Shown here piece by piece: positions 13,422 to 25,139 of a stretch of 64,000 nt of DNA (the first letter of the stretch is position 1; every line of letters begins with the position of its first letter). The notes beneath the pieces are model-generated. The model saw nothing but the letters and a program-made list of their open reading frames with translations. It was not told the DNA's origin and made no database searches. The DNA comes from Callaeas wilsoni (Eukaryota; Chordata; Aves; Passeriformes; Callaeidae): assembly GCA_013398955.1 (NCBI GenBank), contig VWPU01004874.1:124001-188000 (forward strand). The letters run 5' to 3'. Position numbers and translations under genes: made by a program.

Positions 13422-13678
13422 AATGACAGTGTCCTGCAGAGAAAGCAGGAGGTGACCTTCACACCTGCTCACGTGCTCAGCGCAGGCACAGCCCTGCTAA
13501 CAAGGCCAAATTCTGTNAGGCTGGATTTTACTTCATGGGGCTCATGCTGACCAAGACCAACGAAGCAGCATTTGCAGCAGCAGTTTGGGAGAATGACAGC
13601 GTCCCGCGGAGAAATCAGGAGGTGACCTCCACACCTGCTCAGTGTAGGCACAGTCCTGCTAACAAGGCCAAATTCTGT
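13422..13678 (+). repeat. Two diverged copies of a ~90 bp segment, the first ending at an N
   Basis: Copy 1 (13422-13516) and copy 2 (13592-13678) share the same order of words: AATGACAG, CAGGAGGTGACC, ACACCTGCTCA and AACAAGGCCAAATTCTGT. Differences are several substitutions plus an 8-base difference beside the CACCTGCTCA word. Copy 1 stops exactly at the single unresolved base at 13517. The sequence between the copies (13518-13591) does not resemble the flank of copy 1. This may be a real partial duplication that broke assembly, or a misjoined contig end. I do not recognise the repeat family. Confidence 0.75.
13517..13517. other. Single undetermined base (contig join)
   Basis: One N, placed exactly where the first copy of the local duplication stops. 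A lone N at a repeat boundary is typical of a scaffolding join rather than of a miscalled base. Confidence 0.7.
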
Positions 13679-16600
13679 GTCATCATACAAGCCTCTGGCC
13701 CATCCCTCTTTCAGATTAAAAACTCTAGTGACAAGAGTCCAGTTCCACTGGCACAACTGTCCCTTTGCTTTGCTATCAGCACAGCTGGGTGAGTCAGGAT
13801 TCATGTTCAGCCTGCACAGTCTAATTGAGCACAGGGTGCCCAAATGCCACTCCTCCCGTGTCCTGTGACACTGAGCCAAGCACAGGAGACAGAGGGGCCA
13901 GGGGGATGCTGTGGGTGCTCAATTGCTGTTGTGTCAGTGGGGATGTAAAATACCTTCCCTCTGAAGAAACACAAGATGTAAAACCAAGATCCCAGCCACT
14001 TTACAGATGCTGTTAAAGCTCCCATGGCTCTCCTCACAAGTGCAAAATTGTTAATCTCAGTGTCTTGGCCAGATTGGACCTCAGGTAATTACAGTTTGTC
14101 AACCTAAACTTCCCATGCAGATCAGAGTGGGTTTCTGTGCAGCTAAGCAGTCCCTTTGTTTCACAGCTTTTCAGCAGAGCATGAAATGATCTCTGCACAA
14201 GATTTGAATACCTTTAAAGTGTGCCTTCAGCTGCACAAAGGTAAAACCATCATTATTAACACTATATAGTTGCGTGCCAGATTTCGTGACTTCACTTTTT
14301 CACTGGTTCCAGGGTGTTAGAGCTGTATTGACAGCCCATCCCACAGAAAGTGTCTCTGCTTGTATTGAAAAACAAATTTAAATCGTGCCTTGCAGAGGCC
14401 AGTTAAAATCCCCTCAGAGATCTTTAGTCATGTCACGGTAATTGTTTTCTTTTGCACTGTAATGGATGAAACGCAGCTGAGCCAGTTGCTTTGCATAGAC
14501 TCATTTGTTTAATTTTGCACTTTTTTTTCGAGTAGCTGAAATGTGTGGCACACCATGATTGTTTATTTGCACATTGATTCAGCAATAAGCTGAACCAGTA
14601 GATTGGAGAAGTTCTGGAGCACAGGAGCAATCTCCTCATGAAAAGGTGAATGAAGGCAAGGTGCTGTGATATAGATGTAGCCCACTGAAAATCTCTAATT
14701 TTAAAACAAGCCAGAAATTTGGAAACAAAAAGGAAAGAACTGGTGAAGCACGTGACCTGGTGCTATAAAATCAGGTGTGGGAGCCTAGCAGCAACTGAAA
14801 GAGAGGTTTCTGTCAGGGAGAAGCCTGTGGAAAAACAAAGCTCCCAAAGAGCTTTTTCCATAAGGAAATATGAAACCTAAATACTCTTATGGTACAATCC
14901 AGGCAGAAAATGTGGCAGCAGCTGAACTGGATCAAAAACTTGAAAAGGATGGGTATTAAGAAAAGAGAAATGTGGAAGTCTAAAAAAAGCTGTGACCAAA
15001 GCCAGTCTCAGCAGGCAGAATGACAGGCTGCAACCACCCATGATGGGTTCAAACGTATGAACTTGCTGCTGGGCCTCTGAGATGAAGGGATTTCACTGGG
15101 GTGGAGAGCTGTGAAAGTCTGAAAGGGCTGTCAAACCTGCAAATCAGCTGCGTTTGGTACAACACCATATGGGAAAGGGGAAACTGAGGTAGGTGTGCAC
15201 CTGGGGGCTTTAGAAAAAAATGATCTTTGTGGAAGCAATTTAGGAAAACACACGTTGTGACATGTTTCAATCTATTCTGACTTACTGCTCTGGCTTGTCT
15301 ACTAAAATACTTATCTTGAATCAAAGTAACCTCTCTAGCTCCAAATAAACATTAAATTTATTAGAGTAGTTCTGCAGCTCTTGAAAACAGAAGAACAAGT
15401 TACCTTAGGAATATTCTCTTTTGATGCAGAACTCAGCTATCATTCATTCATTCCATCTTCTCCTTTCCACATATGAGACAGATGACACATGAATGAAGGT
15501 TCTGCCAATTCACTGTCGGATTTCAGTAAATCTACTCTTTACTCAAATCAAACCAGTTGCTCAAGCCTACGAAGCACTGAAGGAAATTTACATTGCTTAT
15601 ATAGTATCTTTGGATTCAAAAGAATATAAAATTTAACAAGCCAGAGATTCCTTGCAAGTACAGCAGGTATCCTAAAGGATAAAATTCCTGGCATCATGGT
15701 TAAGATGATTTACTGCAGTTAAAGAATATCACACCAGTTGTGAAAGCCATTCACAGCATTTCTTTCTGAGGTACCAGCAATACACAGCCCATCTTTTCAC
15801 CAGTGCTGTACTACGCACATTTAAGACTGGTATAAATCCCAGATTAAGAAATTCAGAGTAGTCATTGTTCATTTACCCAGGGAGGGGTGGATAAGAACAG
15901 CACTATTTTCTCTCTCTTTTTTCTTCCTCGCTCCTCAGCGCTGCCTGTCTCAAATCAGACACTGCTTTAGATTTTATATTTAAACTATTTGAAATAACAG
16001 TTAGCAGTCTAAAGGATCATAAATAGTAAATATATTTAGCTCACTATGTCTTCTGCCATCCAAACAACTCAAAACACTCAAGTTAAATATCATCATTTCC
16101 GTTTTTACAGAAGAAAGACACAATTCAGCTTGTCCAGAACCACGGGGGTGTTTGGGCCATTGTGGTGACCTGAACAGCTGGATTTCTAGAAATTGAAAAT
16201 CACACAGTTTAAAATGGCAGAATGACACAAAAGTCATTCTGCAGCAGCTCTAAAGTGGAGCTCCTCTAATCTTTACCTCTTCCTTTCTCTCCACACACAC
16301 TGTGGCATGGCAAAGAGGAAAGACTGAGGGCATTTTCTGGTTGCAATTAAGTTTTCAAGTAATAAGTAGTACAATTATGTCAAACACATGCCAGTAAAAG
16401 CTTTATATTACAATTTCAAGTCCCATATAATTCTAGGCTGACGTTAAGGGCCTTACTGCTGTAACATGCACACCAAGGTCTGAATGTGGCATTCACAAGC
16501 GTTGAAATCTATGCATATCCCTCGTAGATAAACACTCTCTGTACCTGAATGTATGCTCCATATTGATACAGCCTCTTGCTTAGATGCACTTATGCCAGTG

Positions 16601-17014
16601 TCAGAGTGCTCCTACTGACACAAGACATTCCTCGAGCAGGTACCATTTCCCCCCATCACAGATCAAAATGCTTCTACCGGAGTTATGCAGCAAACTTGAC
16701 TGGATTTTTTACTAAGGTGAGCCTGGAGGATTTGTGACCTTATCTTTTCTGTCTGTTTGATCCTCCCAGACAGTTGACAGGGGTAATCTTTGAGATTCTG
16801 GTCATCCTTAGTAGACTTTCAATTTCGCTTTTCACTCCTTCCATCTCCTAGGTAGGAAAGGATATCGCGGCAACATGAATTTGTCTCTATTGTGGAAAGC
16901 CATTACCAGGAAAAACGTGCTATTCTATGCTATATAGCACAGCAGATAGACAAAAGCCTTAGGGCTTTCTGTAGGCTAGAATCACTAAAAATCTAACTAC
17001 CTTCCAAACCAAAA

Positions 17015-17029
17015 TTTTTTTTTTTTTTT
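17015..17029. repeat. Poly(T) run of 15
   Basis: Fifteen consecutive T preceded by AAAA. No retroposed body is recognisable on the minus-strand side. Confidence 0.85.
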
Positions 17030-18406
17030 CCAAAGTTAATTTGTGCCTTTGGATACATTTGTTAAAATCCTATGGGACTTGCATGTGCACATCTGAGCAC
17101 AGACTTAGTGACAAATGCTTCCTCTTCCCCAACCCATTGCATTGTTACCTATAACTTCTGTATTTTTCTTTCTTTTTTTATCACACCTGAATCTTGGGGG
17201 ACACTATAAAAAGAAGTGCAGCATGTTCCATTTGTTGACAGTTTCATTTCTAAAAGAAGATTCAATAATGCTGTACCCGTGCTGTTCATGGGCAAGTGTA
17301 AATGGGGTCTTGCTGTCACTTCTATCCCTCAGACACGTTTCTTTTCTACCCTCATGGTGCCTAAGGATAAAAGTTGAAAAAGGCAGAAAAATAAGAGCAG
17401 GGGAATACAAGGTACCCCTACCAAGTTCATGAAAATACACTGCTCTACCATAATGCTAAACACAGGATAAAAATATCAAAAGCCAAAAATATTATGCAAT
17501 ACGAACATTTCCTCTTACACACAAGTATTATAAACCTCAGGGTCCAGCTCTTCTCCTCCCACTCCTTCTGACTCAACACACCTCCTCAAGATATGTTAAA
17601 AAATTAATAAACATCCATTACATTATCAGCTACATGCTTATGGATTAGCACTGACCACAGAGACAAACTTCTAAGTTACTGAGTTCAAAGTGAATCTATG
17701 TCCAAGCCTTAAAATTTGGGTTTGACTCAAGACCATCAGTTGAGAACTAATAGCCTAATATTCCTTTCACAACACCCAGATTTGATTTGCTTTTTTAACA
17801 TTGCAATTTTTTTAAAAGTGAAAATTGCATAGCTTAAGTCATATGAATTTTAGCAATTCTGAAAAAACTCAGTAATAAAATTGTTGTCTGTGCTACCAAA
17901 ACTCTGCTTTATAGGCCCAGAGTCCAATTTCTGGGAAATGAAAAAAGACTGTTATTTGCTTTCCATAAGAAGAAAACAGTATCCAACAAGCGAGTTGCTT
18001 TGCAATAAACTAAATTTTGGATATATTAGGCAATAGTTGCCACGTGGCATCCATAATGCTTTTAAATTATTATTTATACTGAATACCATTAATGCTAAGG
18101 GGCTTCCTGCAATGGGTTCAAGGCAGGTACCAACAGGAATCAGACTTTCTACTTTACAGATTCTCAGTCTGGATATTTAATAATGATTCTATGAAATCCC
18201 TGAGCATCCTTAAGAACTCAACAGTGTTCTCCAAAGCTGTCTTGCCCTGAAAAAATGTTTCTTCCTTTAATACCTTGAGTAGAGGATGCCTAAAAACCTG
18301 ACAGCGTTGCAAATTATTTTAAAGAAGCTCAACCCATCTAACCAAGCACTCTTGTACGAAAGAAAATCCCTGTGTAATGCCAATAAGAAAAATAACAAAT
18401 GAGAAG

Positions 18407-18423
18407 AAAAAAAAAAAAAAAAA
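18407..18423. repeat. Poly(A) run of 17
   Basis: Seventeen A, then an A/C-rich CCAACAAAACC patch. I see no polyadenylation signal or gene-like sequence just upstream that would make it a processed pseudogene. Confidence 0.85.
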
Positions 18424-21400
18424 CCAACAAAACCACAATGGCATGCAAAGGAATTTTACCTGTAATATTTGCCTCAGATCCAATAGACTTCAACTAATCT
18501 AAAGTTTTATATCCTAGTGTCCTACTTACAACCCAAAATCAGAGAGACTGGACATCCCTACAACAACAAAGGAGGCTGTTTCTGAGGTGAATTTACCAGG
18601 CTCCTTTTTCTGAGGGTTTAATACACTTGGCCTTGGCCTTGAGTTGTCTTTTTTCCCCACACCCTTTCCTTTTAAAAATGAAGATACAATCCTTTTAGCA
18701 AGTTATTTATCTGCAGTAAACCTTCCATGACCAGATCACAACCACCACCCCAGCCTAAGCTTTTAGTTGAAATAGATTACCATAGGTTTTTCTACGTTCT
18801 TTTTTCTTCAAACACATATCAAATCCTCCAAATCCAAGCTTTCTGTTTTCAGACAATTTAAAACTCTTAGAGCTTTGAATCACCATACTGTCATTAGTGG
18901 CCTAGCTGCCAGTCACATATTGTTGTGCCATCCTGTTTTGAATGGCCTAAGATTTCTTGTTAGCCTTCTGAAAGCACAATTTTTTTGTTTGAAATAAGTT
19001 TCTCAGACAATCGTGTGCAGTTTGCAGTGTGAAAATAAATACAGGGAAATGCTGGAAATAAATTGCTGTAGAAATACCGACAGTGAGCATGGCCTTTTAA
19101 AAAGAAGAAAAGAAACCTGGATACGGTAGTTACTGTCAGCATTATCCTTCCTCTAGGAGAGGGATTCAAAAGCAGACACACATTTACACCATTTATAGCA
19201 AAACCTACTAGTCCATGAAATCAGAAGCTGTAAGAAAAGAATGGTTTTTTTATTGTATCAAAATAGCAGCAAATAGAGCTTGGCTCTTGCAGCTCCCAGA
19301 GAGCCTTGAAGCCTTGAATCATGAATCTGTTTAATAAGCAGGTCTAATTTTGCAGTAAGTGCAAACAAGACAAAACCTCTTTGAATGGGCTTGGAACTGC
19401 TTGATGCTGCCTGTGGTAGCTGCAAGGACCTTCCTTGAAACAGACTTGCCTCTGTTTGCTATGTTCTGCACATCAGGAAAACCAACCTTAAGCAGGAATT
19501 AAATAAATGAAAAGGTCTATGACATAGAAAAATTTAAATCTGCCCTTTAATTTTACCTATTTTAATTTTTTGTTACGACACTTACAGCACAAGAACAGGG
19601 AAATGAGAGAACCAAGCCATTTACACCTCTTCTCCCACCTAGTCCAAACAAACTAAAAACCCTCTGCACTTTTTTTTCTTTTTTATCAAACAAATAACAA
19701 GCATACCTTATTGTCAGATCCAGGCTTTGGAGGCTACAATTTCAGGCAGAAATAGAGGCCTTGTGCCTTTAAAAGATTTGTTCAATATTTAGTTCCATGT
19801 GATTTGTTTTCTGAAGTTGGAAGAAACAAGCAAGTTATTTCTGAAGTTAAAAGTACTGTCAATATTTTCATATGCTCTCAAATTAAAAAAAAATCTGGTT
19901 ATATTTAGATATGGAATACTTTATCTCAAGAATATTTGCCCAGTGACTGGGGAAAGACTACAGCAAACATTTGGAAAACTACAAACTAGAGGGAATTTGA
20001 GCTTTTCCATTTTTCTTGTCCCCGTGGAAATGAATTTTAACTAGACTTTTTTTTAAAAAAAAAAAGAGGGTGGGGGAGAAAAGAAGATAAAGTTCCTATT
20101 AAAAAGCAGCTTCACTGTATTCATTAATAACACACAGCTACTGTGTTATTGTGTGCATACAAACATACAAAGACTAATTTAATAGAATTGTAAATGAACC
20201 ACTGGTCTTTGCAGGCTGTACTGTTTCCAAATTTCACAAGAGCAAGACTGGACTAGTAAAACAAGTTCCATTTGAAATGCCTTTTCTTCCGTACCCTAAT
20301 TGGGATAGTGAATAGAATTAAATGAAAAATACATAAGATGATCTATTGTAGCAGCTATGGGCTCCATTTGCTGTACTCTGTCTTCTTTAGATATAAATTC
20401 TGGCTCTGTGGTAGAGAAGATACTCAGAATCTAAATCTGTTTCAAGTCTGAAGAAATGTTTCTAATAATCAGTGCCTATCAAAAATAGATTTTAATCATA
20501 GATTACTCTCTGTTTACTGGTGTCATTAATAAACAACCCAAAGTGTGAAAGGTACACCTTGTCACATGTCCTTCATTTGAGAGTTGACTACGTTTTCATG
20601 CACTGCAGCTTAAAGAAATACTGAATTAAATCCATATTTCCCTGATAAAAGTCACCTGGAAGACTGGTACTTGAGAAGCTGCAAAAACCCATTAATCTTC
20701 ATATTCATCTTTTGCTTTTACCACCTAAAACAATTTTTTAATCCAGATACTTGCCAATAGCTTTATAACAGACAAAACTGAGATAATTTGAACATACTAT
20801 TTTAGAAAAAGAGAATGAAATAAAAGGTTTGTTGGAAGTAGAGATGCATATTCTTTTTAAAACAGCACTTGTTAAAAATTATTGTGCACCAAGAAGCAGA
20901 ATAAATATATTTAACTCTTCTTCTTGCTGTAAACACCAGAGAGGCACAAAAAGCTGTTATTACTCATTAAAAACTCACTGTATTTTACCAATGATGCTTT
21001 GGACTTGTTATGGAGTCCTGAGATATGCATGAGACCCACATGAATAAATCTCAACCCAAAAAAATGTTTGGAAGTGTGGGAGAGCACTCCTAAGGATTAG
21101 GAATGTTTATCAGCTTTTGATGACACTTCAGGACTCAGAAGACTTGGGTTTGATCCCTTAAGCCTCACTAAGTTTACAGATCATTTTAAAGGGATATAGT
21201 TTGCATATTGAAAGTTTTCAGTAAATATAAACATTCATAAATACTCATTAAAATTTATTAGTATTTGTAAAAATAAATAAATTATAATGTACAATCCAAT
21301 GCCTGTTCACAGACAAGAAAAACCCAGGGACCTGTCTTAAAACTGGAGAGAATATTTTATTTGCACAATTCTATACAGAAACATGCCTGGATGAAGTACT

Positions 21401-23499
21401 GAAACACAGTAAGATGAGACAACTATTTTTTCCTTATTCCATGTAAAAAAATTTGCATATTTAGTGCATATTTGAGTTTTATAGACCCATCATTATTTAA
21501 GGTTATAATTTTGCTTAGAATGCTTTGTATTACTTTCACTCAGAAAAAATATCTGTCCTCTAGTGGGAATACAGGATGCATTGGGTCCTTTGTGAGTTTC
21601 CTGTCCTTCTAGAACCATCTTCATCCAGAACTGTAGTGAAAATGAAATATCAATCCACACAAACCCTTTGAAAAATATGTTTAAAAGACTGTCATCACCG
21701 GCTTGCCAGAGTGGTTTGTATTGTCTTAAAAGATAATCTTAAAAACAGCTGTTAATCAAGGTGATATTTGCTATAGGTTCGAGATAGTAAGCAGGTTTGG
21801 AGGTTTGCCACCTCGAACAGCTCCTTCCCTAGGCAGAGCTTGAACAAAGTTTTGCACCAAAGCTCAGATTTTCTTCAGTTCTCCATCACATCCCAAGGAA
21901 GAGTCCCAGTCCTCCTGCAGCAACAGCTGTCTTGTAGGTTTGAACATCCCGACTTAGGCACAAAAACAAATTTAAATTTGACATTTATGGAAGTTGCCAA
22001 ACACACACCTTGGTGCTTTTCATCTTCTCCCCACAGATGCTGTCCCCACCACAGCAGCTGCTGCTACTCCAAGGTGATGCCTGGTAGTTCGGAGCAGGAA
22101 TCTCAGGAACAAAGAAGAAAAAAATAATAAACAGGGGAATGACTTCTAATGTGCTAACATTTGCAAAACAGAGTTCCAGTTGATCTGAAGGCAAAATAGA
22201 AAAAAGACCTTTAAGGTGAACTTTGTATTTTTCAGCATATGGCATTTTATGTGCAGAAAACTCTAAGCCTTTTCTGCTGACACAAATGTAATTTAATGAG
22301 AAGATGGTTTTGCTATTAGGCTAATTATTAAGTTTTGTACAAACTAATGATGCTAAGGAATCAGGATATTTTGTTCCTTCTCAGTTTAGTGGGACACTGG
22401 CATTTGGATCCCCGAGGCAGCTCCAGAAGTCTTTGTCTTAATGCTCATGTTGATGCTTCAGAAATGCATTTCAACCTCTGAACTTGCTTTGCAATACAGG
22501 CACAATACTAAGTAAGCACAAAAATAAAAAAAAAACAACCCTATGACTATATTTCTAAGCATTCTCTATAGCTCTTACTGAGACACTGGAAAGAATAAAA
22601 AAAAAATCTGAGAAACAGATATTGGCACAATCTACCCTGAAAGGTTTTTACAGCTCAGTGGCAGATTGGGCAGATAAAGGAAGACAGTGTGAATTCATCT
22701 GGATTTTAGCAGTAGCTTTATCCCAGCACCACACAGAAATCTCAGGGAAGATGGCCAAAGAAGACCATGCTACAATAAGGGGTAAGTGGTGATGGAAAGC
22801 AACATCAATTACTACAAATGACATCGCATAAGAAGATCAAAAGGTATCCTGCAAAACAGCATTCTCTCTGCTACCTACGCCAGTATTATTCAATATGCCA
22901 GCACAGGACCTGGGGGGAAAAGTCATCTCAGCAGCATTTTCAAAGCGGCAGCAGCAGCAAGGCATAACTTGAGCATGGATTCATTTTCCTAAGCTTGTGT
23001 TTTTACCTAGAATTTTGTGAAATGCTGGTCTAATAAAGATGACGGAAAAAACGAAGAGATCAGTTCAGAGCAAAGAGAATAATTTAAAGATTGCTCCCAT
23101 GTCACTTTCTGTAGTCATATGATTTCTGGTATACTCTTACATAAAGGAAATATTGTCTTTAATGCTTGATTGTTCATGATAAGCAAATATGAGGCGAACA
23201 TGAAGTAGAGATGGAAGGGTCATTTCTATTCCTATTTACTAGCTTAATGCCAGTGACTTAAAGATTATCACTTCTGCCTCTCACCAAAGAAAAAAAAAAA
23301 TCATTTTCCAATAATTCTTTTCCAGTTTGCTCCTGTCTGCAAGGAATGTGAACATCTCTCTTCAGCTTGCCCCACTGTTTTCACTGCTGCTTTCAGACTT
23401 CTTGTCAACTCACAGACATTTCTGTGGCACCCCTCTTTGCAGCAGGAATATTCACTGATCTTATGCAAGGAACAGAAAGCTGATGTAAGTGATGAATCA

Positions 23500-24140
23500 G
23501 GATCAGCACAGTTCAGCTGTTGGGGTCAGGGCTCTGCATGGGAGGGCCCCATCAGCTCCTCCTCACATCCTGCGGTGCAGCAGTCAGAGTGCCCCAGGGC
23601 AGGAGAAAAGGGAGCATCCATTGCCAGGGATGGCCTGGAGGCAGGCAAAAGGCATCTGAGAGGAAATCCTTGAGAAGCTGGTGGAGTTATCTAGCAGGAG
23701 CTGAGGAATGAAGAGCAGAGGCTGGATGAGGCTGCTGGAGATGAACAGAACCATCAATGACCCAAGGTGCCCACAGCTATCAGTCTTTTGTTGTTGGATG
23801 ACAGTGACAAGACCAAGGGAATGCCTCCTTGAGGAGCACTGCAGAGCTTGCCATCCTCATCTCCCATGGAGCCGAGGCAGCAGCCATAAGAAAAAGGATG
23901 CACAGATGTTACCAGGGTCTCGGTGCTTTGGAGCACCCACTGCTGTCCTGCCAGGCATGGGAAGGATTCCTGACCCCCCCAGTTGATCAGACCAGGGGCA
24001 TTTCTCTACTCTCAGACGCCTGAGATGGCTTCAGATTGAGGGAGAACAGGACTTGGACACCGCACTGTAGGACAGCAACATCTCACTTGGACAGGCCCGC
24101 AGCAGGAGAAGGCCAGGCTCAAAAACATCTAAGGAGCTAA
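23500..24140 (+). mobile_element. GC-rich block, probably the 5' part of the CR1-related insertion that follows
   Basis: GC-rich sequence directly continuous with the CR1 fragment after it and clearly different in composition from the AT-rich flank before about 23500. A partly open plus frame (about 23708-23986) contains Arg/Glu/Cys/Pro-rich words such as RECLLEEHCR and FGAPTAVLPGMG, followed by stops. I cannot assign it with certainty. It could be CR1 ORF1 or 5' sequence, or part of another songbird element. The evidence is the shared orientation and lack of a boundary, not a recognised domain. It has no intact gene. Confidence 0.4.
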
Positions 24141-24417
24141 AAGGTGACAGGTGTTGACAGCACCCATCAGTCCTGAGGGAACTGCCTGAGGAAGTGGCTA
24201 AGCCACTATCCAGCACACCTGAGAAGTCATGACACTCCAGTGAAGTTCCCACTGACTGGAAACGTTGATCAGAGAGCTGGAACACCTCTTGTATGAAAAA
24301 AGGCTGAGAGAGTTGGGGTCGTTCAGCCTGAAGAAGAGAAGGCTCTGGGGAGACCCTATAGCAGCCTTCCAGTACTGACAGGAGGCTACAAGAAAGATGG
24401 GAGTTTTTACCAGGGCA
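24141..24417 (+). mobile_element. CR1 LINE: start of the reverse-transcriptase region fused to the 3'-terminal region
   Basis: From 24161 one frame reads HPSVLRELPEEVAKPLS, then a stop (TGA at 24230-24232), then [10 protein letters not shown] ending near 24261. This is the conserved opening of the CR1 ORF2 reverse-transcriptase region. Straight after it, from about 24270, comes DNA from the far 3' part of CR1, with words like GAGAGCTGGAACACCTC, GGCTGAGAGAGTTGGGGTC and GCAGCCTTCCAGTACTGACA. The core of the polymerase and everything between is missing, so this copy is internally deleted and dead. It is cut by the LTR that begins next and resumes at 24865. Confidence 0.85.
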
Positions 24418-24864
24418 TCACTGGGAGGAAGGGGTTAAAACCAGAAGATTTGGTGAAGAAGGAATAGCTTTGCTGAAAGTTACCTTGCAGCTGAGAATGC
24501 TAACAATGTTGCTGTGGGAAACCTTGTTCATTATACCTATTGTTGTTCATGCTCTGCCTGCTTTGAGAGCAGGAATTCCTGTGTGGAGATAACACATTCT
24601 GAAACACAAGCTTGAGTCTCCTGCTGGGAGAGGGAAACCATGAAGGCACAGCCTTGTGATAAACTGTGTGTGCACAAAGCTCTTTGATATTTTGGGGCAG
24701 GCAGCAGCCCTTGGATGAAGTGAGCCTAATGGAGCCCGAGTCCCTGTCTGTCCCTGTGAGTCTCTGCTGCCCAGCGTTGTTAGAGAGGTGATGAAATAAA
24801 TCTCTTTGCATTTCGGCTGTGGTTTGATGGCCACCCTGGTTACTTTCATGTGTCCATTCACACA
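24418..24864 (+). mobile_element. Solo LTR of an endogenous retrovirus, inserted inside CR1
   Basis: A ~447 bp block interrupts the CR1 consensus between ACCAGGGCA (to 24417) and GGCAGGTAGTGAGTGACAGG (from 24865). These two edges share GGCA or (G/A)GGCA, consistent with a 4-5 bp target duplication. The block ends in CA (ACACA at 24860-24864) and carries a polyadenylation signal AATAAA at 24795-24800, followed by a T-rich stretch. That is LTR organisation in the plus direction. The exact 5' edge is uncertain: TCACTGGGAGG could also begin at the TG of 24422. No internal retroviral sequence or second LTR is next to it, so it is a solo LTR from recombination. The family (ERVK-, ERVL- or ERV1-type, songbird) is not settled. 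Confidence 0.75.
24795..24800 (+). promoter_or_regulatory. AATAAA polyadenylation signal in the LTR
   Basis: Canonical hexamer about 65 bases before the LTR 3' edge, the usual place for an R-region polyadenylation signal. It supports the plus orientation of the LTR. Confidence 0.6.
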
Positions 24865-25139
24865 GGCAGGTAGTGAGTGACAGGATAAGGGGGAAATGGC
24901 TTCAGCTGAAGGAGGGCAGGGTTAGGTTAGATTTTAGGAAGAAATTCTTCCCTGTGAGGGTGGTGAGGCTCTGGCACAGCTTGCCCAAGAGAAGCTGTGG
25001 ATGCCCCATCCCTGGAAGTGTCCAAGACCAGGCTGAATGGGGCTTTGAGCAACCTGGGATCGTGGAATGTATCCATGTCTACGTTGGAAACAGATGATCT
25101 TTAAGGTGCTTTCCAAACCAAACCGTTTTATGAAATACA
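24865..25139 (+). mobile_element. CR1 LINE 3'-terminal region (continuation after the LTR)
   Basis: Resumes the CR1 copy broken at 24417. Diagnostic words are GTGACAGGATAAGGGG, TTTAGGAAGAAATTCTTCCC, GAGGGTGGTGAGGCTCTGGC, GATGCCCCATCCCTGGAAG and GGCTTTGAGCAACCTGGGAT. It then ends with a degraded AACCGTTTTATGAAATAC, the usual CR1 3' octamer end. Continuity of the consensus across the LTR shows that both parts are one older insertion. The copy is diverged, with no coding capacity. Confidence 0.9.

Larger units (their letters stand above)
13679..23499. other. Anonymous non-coding DNA, no gene seen
   Basis: AT-rich apart from the first ~350 bases, which continue the GC-richer block. I see no splice-bounded coding stretch, no RNA gene and no recognisable mobile element. 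Short frames on both strands code for compositionally random peptides. A T/A-rich patch with motif-like words at about 14430-14610 and a 9 bp-arm hairpin at 17802-17829 are discussed as observations. Homopolymer runs are listed separately. Confidence 0.65.

Noticed and set aside
13469..13879. 136-codon minus-strand frame with a short repeated peptide
   Set aside because: It crosses the N at 13517, and the peptide repeat comes from the duplicated segment. No domain.
18180..18200. GATTCTATGAAAT word like a CR1 octamer end
   Set aside because: No CR1 3' sequence lies upstream of it.
21121..21180. GGGTTTGATCCC word resembling a tRNA B box, possibly an ancient tRNA-derived SINE
   Set aside because: No A box at the right distance and no further SINE body could be aligned by eye.
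24500..24861. Two overlapping minus-strand frames of about 100 codons
   Set aside because: Antisense to the solo LTR; no coding role expected.
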